Positions 11,407 to 20,182 of a DNA stretch of 64,000 nt are shown here, piece after piece. The notes beneath the pieces are model-generated. The model saw only the letters and a program-made list of their open reading frames with translations. It was not told the DNA's origin and did not search any database. The position numbers and the translations under genes are program-made. Source of the stretch: Paramacrobiotus metropolitanus (lineage: Eukaryota > Tardigrada > Eutardigrada > Parachela > Macrobiotidae); assembly GCF_019649055.1 (NCBI RefSeq), contig NW_026570428.1, forward strand, positions 1 through 64,000, in the 5' to 3' direction. Every line of letters starts with the position of its first letter. Position 1 is the stretch's first letter.

Positions 11407-12240
11407 TTTCTAATCCGCGTTAGCTCATAAAATTTTCCTACTACTGGTTCTCTTTTCATCCTCAGGGCTGATACACTGGCTCCGGTGTATGTGGTATTAC
11501 CTTTGCTATTCGAAAGCTCTCCTGAAAGTTTGTTTCAAAACCTTTTCAAAGTCTGCTTTTCTGCAATTCCGACGACATCTTTCACCTTAAATACTGGTTT
11601 CTTTTTTTTTATGGTCTGTTTTCTCGTATAATCGATTAAACACAAGCAGGGAATTTTCTTCAGTTACATCCGCAGGACAAAGCCATGTGAGTGAAGTGTG
11701 GATTATATGTCTTTACAATATTTTGTAGCCGATCGTATTTTGTAGATTTTCGACTAGTAAATAAGCGCCATATGCGCAGCGTTCGAATAACGCTCCGCCA
11801 TCGGAACATTTTATGTCATCGTTTTCGAACTGAATAGCAATTTCTTTCCGTTTGATAAATCCCTCATTTTATTGAAAAATTCACGGCCTTTATCAGCCTA
11901 TTTTGTCGAATGGACAGGCGTTCTAGTATTTTTTCAGTGCTTTTGCCGTTGATAAACCATCTTTACATAATTAGCTCGCATTCTATTTTTTTAGAAAAAC
12001 AATCAATAACTAACACGTAGCCATAATTTTTTGTTCCACTTTTTGAACTTTTGCATATCCATCAAATCTACCTGGAGCTGGCTATTTTATTTAGGACGAC
12101 CACCGGATTCCGGAATTTTCGGTTGACAGGCTTATGTAAAGTGTAGGCATCGATCCCTTCAAGAATATTTTTGGCTTTCCTTGAAACATTTTCTGGAAGG
12201 TTCTTGTGGAAACGCTCGAGCCCCTAGGCTGCTCAGTGCA
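11403..12240 (-). pseudogene. Polinton RVE-type integrase, heavily decayed
   Basis: Retroviral-type DDE integrase remnant. Visible pieces in order from the right: an ERFHKNLPENV segment (about 12190-12215), YTLHKPVNRKF (about 12115-12150), VDLMDMQ with the first Asp (about 12050-12070), IDCFSKK with the second core segment (about 11990-12010), DKGREFFN (about 11880-11905), and AERYSN / RTLRIWRLFT holding the catalytic Glu (about 11745-11795). The C-terminus has a GKFYELTR motif typical of Polinton integrases (about 11410-11440). Many stops and frame changes make it certainly non-functional. It is the most eroded gene of the element. Confidence 0.7.
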
Positions 12241-13030
12241 CTAGGATTGAGATAGTGCTGGTCCATCGGAAACAGGCTGAGTAATTTTAGGTACCTCGTT
12301 GGCTTTATCACCAGCTTAGACGAATTTCTATTTTATTTCGTCACTGTCATCAGAACAGCAAGAAGAAACACAATTCAATTTCATCCTTGTCCAAAATTTA
12401 GATTTACCGGCACACAACCGACATTTTAAAGAACCTTTAGCCAGCGGCCTTTAATTGCCTTTTATAAAACTTTGTCTGCTCTCGTACCCGCTCGCCACGC
12501 CGGCGTGGTACCTCTTCCCACTTACAGCGAATTTATTATCGGGCGATATTTTGTTTCGTTTAGCGTTTGTTCCAGTACGCGTTTACCGTTTCCCTTTCAT
12601 TTGACGTAATGGCTGCACTGGGAGATCATATTCATCCAGAATCATCCGAATCAATATCAGTCAGGGTTTTTCTTGATTTTTCTGCGTGATTTTGACGATG
12701 CTGTTGTGGCGCGAACTCTTTTCTTTCTTGGTACCGGTTAACGGTGTAGTTAAGATTGATGGAGTCAGGTTGTGGCGTCGTTTACACTTACGGACAGACT
12801 ATCAAGGGATTACCTTCTTGAAGTGCTCTGGGCTTTAATGCCATGAACCGTTCTAAATTTTTACTAAGTAATTGTGCTTTCTGCCATTCACTTAAATTTT
12901 GACTTGAAAGGATTTTGATGTCAAATCATAAGCGATAAAATGTTGTTCGCTTCAGGTGGAGCCTGTAAAACTGTCAGCTCGGCTCGCTTCTTGATATCCC
13001 GCTCAGGTACAATATAATGCCTCCATGACC
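12241..13030 (-). other. Eroded Polinton segment without a clear gene
   Basis: Between the integrase and the next conserved gene only fragments can be read on the minus strand, for example an NLSEWQKAQLLSKNLERF segment near 12840-12900, which has the look of a real protein. I cannot name it. Stops are dense elsewhere. Confidence 0.3.
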
Positions 13031-13444
13031 TTAAATTAGGAATTTAGCGCTCCGGCCAGAACACTTGCTAAAACTGGCAGCACTGCTGAAAACCACCTTT
13101 TGTGTTAATAGCGCTTTTGCTTTTGTGGGATACCGTCGAAGAGCTAATAATCGTATCGGCTTTTCCAGCGTCTGCAAATTCGCGTACTTTCTGGTGATAA
13201 ATTTACGGTATTTTTTTACGATATTCAAGCAGCACTCTTCCAGTCCTTTAATATGCTTTTTGTTACAATGATTCGCGACAGCTCTGCGATCTTGGGGTTG
13301 AGCGACGAGAGAAACAGTAAAACAAGCAAATTCTTTCAAATGTTTGGTCATGCTGACGGCACTGCACAGAAATTCGGGTCGGTGTAAATTCTTGCTGTTT
13401 GTAAGTCCGTTTTGTTTTCTTGCACAACATGAGATCTGACGCAA
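13031..13444 (-). CDS. Conserved small Polinton protein (basic, helical)
   Basis: A frame with a TKHLKEFACF start region (near 13335-13350) followed by a helical ...LEECCLNIVKK... and a basic C-terminal half. This resembles a short basic family that many Polintons/adintoviruses encode beside the ATPase (pattern HLK.L, then C.LN.L.GN, then a Lys/Arg-rich tail). Those proteins usually end in a Gly-Gly hydrophobic tail, which is degenerate here. Function unknown; perhaps a virion core or membrane-active component. The true start is probably the Met within 13345-13355, since the upstream part overlaps the end of the ATPase. Confidence 0.45.
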   Translation of the reverse strand: MRQISCCARKQNGLTNSKNLHRPEFLCSAVSMTKHLKEFACFTVSLVAQPQDRRAVANHCNKKHIKGLEECCLNIVKKYRKFITRKYANLQTLEKPIRLLALRRYPTKAKALLTQKVVFSSAASFSKCSGRSAKFLI

Positions 13445-14023
13445 ATAATCGGGACAATTTGGTTTTAAATCAAAATCAAAGGTTCAAATGGAGTAGCAGT
13501 AATCTTTTTTATACGCTTTTTTTAGATGCTTAAATCCTGTTTGTCGATAAATAATCCAGTTGGTTGTTGTCGCGAACATTTTTAAACAACACAATATATT
13601 GAGTATTTAAGGCAATATCCGACTTGCTTTACCTTGCTTGAATAAATTCTGTGTGATATAAATTGCTGACAAATTTCTGTGATGTATTCCTTGCGTAAAT
13701 AGCTTTGTGGCTAACTCACTGCTTGCCATTTCGCCCGCTAGATCATCTATAATCAGCAGATTATTTTCTGCTTTGAAAAAAACTCCAATCTAGTAAATCG
13801 TCCTTTAATCCTTTAACAAATTCTGTTTGTGGAAAATCTTAATTTCTTCGTACGAGTTTTGCCATTGACTGTATGCTACCACTATTCTGGTTGGGACGAC
13901 GTCCATTGCATTTCCTTTCAGCATTTTAAGAACATATTGTGTTTTACCACTCATTGTTGGCCCACATATTATTGCTCCGAAAGGCCATTGGAACCTGAGA
14001 TCATAACCAACTTCTGGATACAT
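13400..14023 (-). pseudogene. FtsK/HerA-type genome-packaging ATPase (Polinton ATP)
   Basis: P-loop packaging ATPase. From the Met at 14023: a WPFGAIICGPTMSGKTQ Walker A block (about 13945-13995), a VVAYSQWQNSYEEI segment (about 13840-13880), then, after a frame change near 13800, Walker B LLIIDDLAGEM (about 13735-13765) and an ITQNLF sensor segment (about 13640-13665). The C-terminal part reads on towards 13400 with further frame changes. All of these are typical of Polinton ATPases. The start codon shares CATG with the divergent TBP-like gene. Confidence 0.85.
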
Positions 14024-14634
14024 GGCGCAAATAACTAATATCGTCGCAACTGCGCACTTGAATGCCAAATCGACTTGCAGCAGCTTAATTTGAACAGAGA
14101 CCTTATCACAGAATACGATCCTAAAAATTCTCTTGTCTTTTTGTGGCGCGTATTATATCCGAAAAATTCCACTGCCAATTATATCGCAACGGAAAAATTA
14201 CTGTTAATGGTGGACGCACACTACGCGAGTCACGAAACTGTGCAAATACTTTTGCGAAAGCTTATTGCTACGGGTTACAAAGGAGCACGAATAACAAATT
14301 ATAAGGTCGTTAATATTATTGCTTCATGTCAGCTGCGACGACAAAACCTTGAAAATATTGGACATTCGACTGGTGACAAATATTACGAGCCGAGATTTTT
14401 CAGCATGACAATAAAGATGAAAAAGCCACATGCATAGTCTTTAATAGTGGAAAATGTAATATACTTGGTTTAAAAAATTCAGACACATTGAGGAAGTTTA
14501 TCAGGAACTTTGCCAACTTCTCAAATAGATTTTGCTCGAGTTGCTTTTGGATTTCTTTTCCATTTTCCTTAGCTGGTGATTCGACACTCTCCATTGACAC
14601 CGCGTTGCTCCGCGGTACAATCGCAATCGTCTGA
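14022..14634 (+). CDS. TATA-binding-protein-like (TBP-fold) protein encoded in the Polinton
   Basis: Two imperfect TBP repeats are readable on the plus strand. Repeat 1 (14022-14275) has TNIVATAHL at its start, then EYDPKNSLVFLWR, matching the NIVAT and EYNP..F..VI.R pattern of TBP. Repeat 2 (14276-14510) has ITNYKVVNIIASCQL, YYEPRFFSMTIKMKKP and CIVFNSGKCNILG, which follow the TBP order K.QN.V.SC, YEPE.FP..I.RM..P and L.F.SGK...TG. One base must be lost or gained near 14055 and another near 14435 to keep one frame; the stop read here (14632-14634) is uncertain. In cells TBP nucleates transcription at TATA promoters; here it could direct transcription of the element. The minus-strand frame over its 3' half is mostly a shadow. 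Confidence 0.75.
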
Positions 14635-14829
14635 AAATGATACGTATATGGAATATTGTTTTTTCCAGGATTTTTACAAAGTTACCAATTTCTTCTTCTG
14701 TTTCATAGGAGCTGAAGGAACTGTCGAATCCGTAGCGTATCCTATAATTTAAGGTGCGGGTGACTTGCAGTGTTACTTAATTCACATCTGTCTCACTTAC
14801 CGGAGTCGTTGGAGCGTCCGGCTGTTCAT
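14569..14829 (-). CDS. Possible three-exon micro-ORF, 48 residues, acidic
   Basis: Exons 14801-14829, 14686-14741 and 14569-14630 are bounded by GTAAGT..TATAG and GTAACT..TTCAG and join in phase into 48 codons with an acidic middle (ETEEEIG) and a CDC..EC tail. No family recognised. It overlaps the 3' end of the TBP-like gene in antisense, so it may be chance. Confidence 0.25.
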
Positions 14830-15234
14830 GATTGAGCATTACAATAAATCAGGAGTTTGGTTACAATGCTTGCACGTATTTTTTTGAACTGCGTGAACGC
14901 ATCTGATTATAACTGTTTATATTAACAAAATACTGTGCATGCATTTTCCTGCACAGCAATTTGTTTCACAACATTATCTTTCTCGGTAAACTATTTTGCG
15001 TGTGAGAGCGCTTATATAAACACGTGTAAATTAACCAAGTCAAGTCATAAATGTCAGTGCGATGTTTGCTGTGTGATTACCTTCACTGCTGATTCTTCTC
15101 CGTTTGTCGTAGAAGACATTTATTTTCTAGGCAACCGAGTAGATAAAGCTGTGACGGCTAATTTTACTTGTTATTACTTTCTACTGGCCGATTCCAGATA
15201 CCCTAATTAGCCGGAAGAACAGGACTGTATTTTA

Positions 15235-15291
15235 TGGAGCAGCTGTCGTTTGCGCGCTGACAACAAATGCGTGCAAAGGATAGATGTTCCC
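15235..15291. repeat. Imperfect hairpin, copy 1
   Basis: Arms TGGAGCAGCTGTCGTTTGC.. and ..GTGCAAAGGATAGATGTTCCC are degenerate reverse complements around a short CAACAAA-type loop. It is a weaker copy of the hairpin at 15384-15445. Confidence 0.55.
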
Positions 15292-15383
15292 AAAAATAAC
15301 TCTTTAGATTAAACGAAAAATTGTGCAGATTTTAACTTCAGACTACTCTCTGGTTAATTATCCGAAAACAAAGGGTTGAATTT

Positions 15384-15445
15384 TTTGGAGCAATTGTCGT
15401 TTACGTGCTAAACAACAAACGCACGTAAACGATAAATGCTCCAAA
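15384..15445. repeat. Imperfect hairpin, copy 2 (25-bp arms)
   Basis: Left arm TTTGGAGCAATTGTCG.., right arm ..CGATAAATGCTCCAAA; the 25-base arms differ at two positions around the loop TAAACAACAAAC. Same core and loop as copy 1, about 150 bases away. It lies in the spacer between the TBP-like gene and the spliced plus-strand gene. Confidence 0.7.
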
Positions 15446-15630
15446 TGATCTAACAAAACAAAACGAAGTGTTGCACAATTATGAGTAATTCTGTTTAAAT
15501 GAACATGTACAATAACGTAAGCAGTTGGCAAGCGCAGCGTTATGTATTCGTTATTTAATCATAATAATTCTGTAAGTTTCACCCACTGTTGTAGTTGTCA
15601 GTTTAAGTCCTAAGTAAAAGTTGAAAAGAA

Positions 15631-16758
15631 ATGGCGGTATGTATTAACGTCTGCTTCTTTTAGGGATTCAAAAAACCCGCTACGAAACTGCCACAATATT
15701 TTGTGGATTTTGCCAGCCATAGCAATGTCTACAACATCAAGTATAGAAACAGGCTGGCGGTGGACACCACTAAATACTTGAACATCCAGTCCGACGAGTG
15801 GCGCACTAAGACGGTAAGAAATGTTTATGCAGTAACCTAATTATCAATTGCATTTACTTACAGGGTAAACTGGTGCGCAAGTTCCAGAAGAGCGCTCTCG
15901 ACCTCGCGTACATTCACCACCATCAGAAAGCAATGTTCACTGCTATTATTGTAATACTGAAGAAGCTGTTGGACGTTGTACAATGAAAAGTATCACATGG
16001 AAAGCATTGCAACTCTTTTGGCTTCCTGTCCGCCAGACAGTATGCCATCGCCTGATGAGGGCTACTGGATCGATGAAATATCAAATTACCCACCACATAA
16101 CTCGCAGAAAATTACGCATCATTGCTGACAAGAAAAAGAAACAAGACGAAACGAAACTGCTAGAGAAAAATTCACGAACTCACATTGGAACGACCAGTGA
16201 ACTTGTGCCTACCGCTCAGCTGTCGGAAAGTGAGCTTAAGGCCAGAACCAAGGCGTACAAATCCTTGTGGAAACAACTGACTGAGCTGTCAAACACTGTA
16301 TCAATGTATAACGACAGAATTAAGGAACACTGCCTCTCCCTGATAAACGGCTTTGAACATCTCAAATCAAAGCTAAACATTGAGAAGATGACCATTGGTA
16401 AGTGTAGGTATTTTAGCTTGTATTAAGTTTTATTTCACAGTTTCTTTTAGCCCAGGAAGCGTTTCTTCCCATTGTCCAAGAAATGTCCACTGTTAGCACT
16501 CTCATCGCTGACCGATACCTGACCCAGTCTGAGAACGGACGTGATGTCACCGCTGCTTTGAACAAACTGGATATTGCCATGAACCTGGCTAAGAACGCGC
16601 TGCATGGTATGATCAGCTTATCTATTTGTATTCATTTTCCTAAAATATTGTGGTTTTATTTCATTTTGTCAGGTGACCATCCGGAAGTCCGTGATGACCC
16701 GCGCGTGGATGACGTGGGAGAAAGCGATTCGGAAATGAGCACCTCGGACGATGACTAA
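15631..16758 (+). CDS. Unknown spliced Polinton-adjacent gene, charged helical protein with acidic C-terminus
   Basis: Exons 15631-15636, 15664-15813, 15864-16397, 16451-16616 and 16673-16758, with introns bounded by GTATGT..TTTTAG, GTAAGA..TTACAG, GTAAGT..TTTTAG and GTATGA..TGTCAG. The protein starts MAGFKKPATK, has a long charged, coiled-coil-like middle (KKKKQDETKLLEKN; ELKARTKAYKSLWKQLTE) and ends in an acidic tail ESDSEMSTSDDD. The long third exon needs two single-base corrections (near 15975 and 16105); the other exons are clean. No family recognised. Its strand, position and intron style group it with the Polinton, but it could be a host gene at the border. Confidence 0.6.
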
Positions 16759-16759
16759 C

Positions 16760-18395
16760 AAGCTATTACTTACTGGTTGTCATTTTGCTGTTGTGCTTAA
16801 AAAACTATATAACAATTCTGAATAACGTAATCGTTTTATTCGTCTAAACTGCTTTAGTTATTAAATGCTTTCACCTTCTTTATACCATCCCGTACATAAA
16901 TCAAATAATAATACAGTACAGTAAATGGTCAAGGGATTCCTTACACTATAGAAAACTAGGAGTAAATATTTAAATACAGTCAACAATTAACGATTTAATC
17001 AGTAACTATGGTAATATTTTTGTAAATTATTAATACAAAGTATATTTTAGTTTTAATTTTTTTGCGGAATTTATTTACTTATCGTGACGTCACAAACTGC
17101 AGTCCGGAAGTCCAGTGGGGAACTGGAATACAAAATCGCCTTGCGGGACGCCCTTTACTACTGGTACTTGCTATGTACATTGTTGTACAACGAAATTCCC
17201 GTGCAGAAATCCCGTGCACGCAGCCAGCTGTACCCGCGCGAACCCAAAAATGTCACCCGTGCACGCAGCCATAATGTTAATAAAAGAGCAACGCCGTGTA
17301 TCCTGCAGGCATTTTCGACCCGACCGGAAAAGGTCACTCACATACCGGAAGTGTACGGTTACAACCGTCGTATCGAATTTCCTGCCTTTTCTCAACGATC
17401 AAAGGTGGGCTTGATGAAAGAAAAAAATCCCTACAGTAGCCAGTAGAGCTATAGGATCGAGTGACCAAGTTTCCTTCACTATCTAGTGCACGCGTGGTGC
17501 AGTTTGTATTTTTCAGTTAAAAAGCATCAACAACTCAAAAAATGCTGTGCGATGCAATTAATTAATGCATTTAGTAATAAAACCTGTCGTGGATCACAAC
17601 GCGGAGGCGAAGCCGCAGCTGTTTCTTGTATTTCGAAGTATTTATTATGCAGTTACTTCATAAACTGCATTCCTAGCTTCCAACGTCACTAGGAGTTTTA
17701 CAGTACCGATATGATATAAATTTAAATAAGTAATACTCCTATATCTCGTATATAACGAATATACTCGTATATAACGTAGTACAGATATACTCGTATATAA
17801 CGAATGATATTGTAACAGCAGGCGGTTTGACTGCTGTTCTAGTGGGTGATTAATCCACCTTACCACGATCTGTCGGCTGTTAGTGTGGGAAAGGATGGCA
17901 CGGTCAGCAGCGATGCTGACCGGAAGCTGACTATCGTTTACAGGGCGACTATACGATGGGTGATACACGATCATCCCATGGCGGTTAAGCAACACAAGGT
18001 CATCGCAAGTGTTTATTAGCAAGTACAACGTAGCAAGAATCAGAGAGCAACGCAAGCTGAGGAGCAAGAACGCATAAGCGTGGAGCAAAAAGCGCGGTAA
18101 GTACATAAGCACAGGGGCAAGAAGCGCGGAAGGCGCGGAGCAAGATTCGGAGCAAGCTGCAGCAAGACTAATTTCAAGATGTTTCTTTCTGACCGTGAGA
18201 TGCGGTCGGTAAAATGTAAGAAAATAAGGATTCTGATCTTCATAACACAACAACCAATAATCAGGAGAGAAAGGCAATTAACACTCCTACTGGCGGTACA
18301 TTTAATTTTTATCGCTACAATATATTAGTACCTACATTTATATACGATTTGGGCACTGCGCACAGGTTTTCTCAACTTATAGCAAGTTTCGAAAG
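16760..18395. other. Spacer, probable right border zone of the Polinton
   Basis: No convincing gene. Around 17205-17275 the sequence CCCGTGCACGCAGCC occurs twice. At 17742-17805 a short unit, TACTCGTATATAACG, recurs about three times, and 18060-18180 holds a run of GAGCAAG/GCGCGG words. I found no terminal inverted repeat pairing this zone with the left side, as expected if the left end is outside the window. Confidence 0.4.
17742..17805. repeat. Short tandem repeat, TACTCGTATATAACG-type unit
   Basis: Three imperfect copies of a unit of about 15-25 bases containing CTCGTATATAACG. Confidence 0.6.
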
Positions 18396-18399
18396 GATG

Positions 18400-19340
18400 T
18401 TATGATCTTCGAAGGCTAAAGAGCCACATTAGAGGATCAAACAGCATTTGGCAAGAAAACAGTATTGAAGAAACTTCCAGAACAGTATCCGACAACGATA
18501 CGTTAAGGTTTGTCCGAGCCACCCAGCAAACGTCTTCCGGTAACCAACACACCAGCACACTCAGCGACGTCAAGGTCAGGACAATAAATGGCTTCACCTT
18601 TCGCCGGTTAATCGCTTCCTGTACACTCGTAGCGGTGTTCCGTTCGGTTGACTGGTTACTGTGCTTAATCAGCCGGTCTTGTCGCTTCGCTCGCCAGCGC
18701 CCGATTATCAAGAAAATGTAGGCACCGACAATAAAAACAGCGGCAATAACCGATGTAGCACCATTCCAATCGAGCTCCAGTAGCGGATGGAACGGGCTTG
18801 GCAGTCTCGGCGGTGCTCTTGCGGGTGATAGTACAACATATCTAGGAGGAATGGCGGCAGTGGAACAGCATGGAGATAGCCGAACATGCCCAGTTGAAGG
18901 AACAGTGCCGTTTTTTTATTGTGTCGTGATCGATATGACACCGGAAGGCACATTGCCCATAATCGGTTGGCGGAAATAAGCGTGTGCGACATACTGTGGC
19001 TCAGACTGAAGACCCGTTGATTGTACAAAAAGAACACGCATAAACCGTGACCCCATGGCCATGCCCTTTGCAGTTGGGTCAGAATGGTGACGGGTGTGTT
19101 GATGCTAAGGTATATGGCATTGGTGGCGAATAATGCCAATAAGTAAATGGTGAAGGGATTGATATACGATGGACTGAGCAGATGAAAAACTAATAAAGCA
19201 GTATTCAGAATAAGGGAAAGCACAGCAACCACTGCTTTAATGATCGAGAACAGAGTCCACGCTGTAGTAAAGGATAAGTCCGAAAAAGCTAGATCTAGAG
19301 TAGCATTTTTGGACGACAAAGAATTATTGATAATATCCAT
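18400..19340 (-). pseudogene. Class A (rhodopsin-like) GPCR with one frameshift
   Basis: Seven-transmembrane receptor in a single exon. N-terminus with N-glycosylation sites (NNS, NAT), TM1 with SLILNTALLV (N1.50 present), TM2 LLALFATNAIYL, TM3 followed by NRLWAMCLPVSYRSRHN in place of DRY, TM4, then ECL2 with a Cys (HRRDCQAR). After ECL2 the frame shifts by one base near 18800: TM5 (SVIAAVFIVGAYIFLIIG) and the rest (TM6 VLTLTSLSVLVCWLP, TM7 MLFDPLMWLF, stop 18400-18402) are in the next frame. No known ligand can be assigned. The NRLWA..LP motif and intronless form remind me of an expanded receptor family in tardigrades, from memory and uncertain. It is a pseudogene or a sequencing error. Confidence 0.8.
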
Positions 19341-19344
19341 TATA

Positions 19345-20180
19345 ACTTGATATTTGCTTCTCTTGTACGCCCGTAGCAGAAAAAATGTCCTCTATGAATT
19401 TTCAGAAACTAAAACACACCAGCACCAAGAACACATATCTGTGCAATAAAACCCTTCATATGCGGATTCTCAAAAAATGAACCAAAGCAGTGCTCCTTAA
19501 ATTTGCAGCAGATCTTGCGGTACTTTGAGAATGTAAGGATTAGTCCATTATAAAAGAGCCACTTAACTATTACATAATAGACATTCCTATACAGAAATTA
19601 GAGACTGATGATTATTGCAGCGCGCAACATTTAAGGTTGAGAAAACTCCGATCGTTATACAAACGTAGTGCCCGTGTAGGTGAATTATTTGTCTAAAAAG
19701 GGCATTTCTGCTCCAGCAAGTGCACGTGTTTGATCGGGTATTAACGTCTTTAAAATGAACAATCGGATATGTGAGGACAGCTCCGTCAGCGTGAACAGTG
19801 GGCGAATATTAACTCTGCATGGTAGCAGACCGGTATCCCATTTCGCCACTCCCCACGGATTCGAAGATTTGTTGATGCGTAAATAAGAAAAACACGAAAA
19901 ATTCGTAGATGTCTGGCAGCGCAACAGCGTTTCTCAATTTCTCATTAAGAAAGAAATACGTGGTAAGGTACGACGTCGCCATCATTAGCACAAAGCCATC
20001 GCTGGAGTCAATCAGTAGCATTTTCTGGCACTTTACTGCAAGCGACAGTACTACAAGTGGAAATAAAATTGAAATTATTATAAACTACAATCGGTTAAAC
20101 AGCCAAACAAAAACAAACATTTATTAAACGAACGAAATCAACAAAATGCTTAAAACTGTAGGTGTATAACTGTCGATCGC
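19345..20180. other. Spacer between receptor and HSDL2
   Basis: Two overlapping minus-strand frames (19685-20021) encode hydrophobic segments, such as FVLMMATSYLTTYFFL and YEFFVFFLFTH, but show no family motif. They could be a remnant of a membrane protein. Nothing else is supported. Confidence 0.25.
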
Positions 20181-20182
20181 CT

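Noticed and set aside
14400-14600. Minus-strand frame of 66 codons with a helical sequence
   Set aside because: It lies opposite repeat 2 of the TBP-like gene and reads as its shadow; only the separate micro-ORF with clean splice sites is listed, at low confidence.
17645-18277. Long minus-strand frame of 210 codons
   Set aside because: It spans short tandem repeats and low-complexity GAGCAAG/GCGCGG words; the Leu/Ser/Tyr-rich product has no motif.
1-18400. Terminal inverted repeats of the Polinton
   Set aside because: I searched by eye for a pair of ends; the left end is outside the window, so none can be shown.
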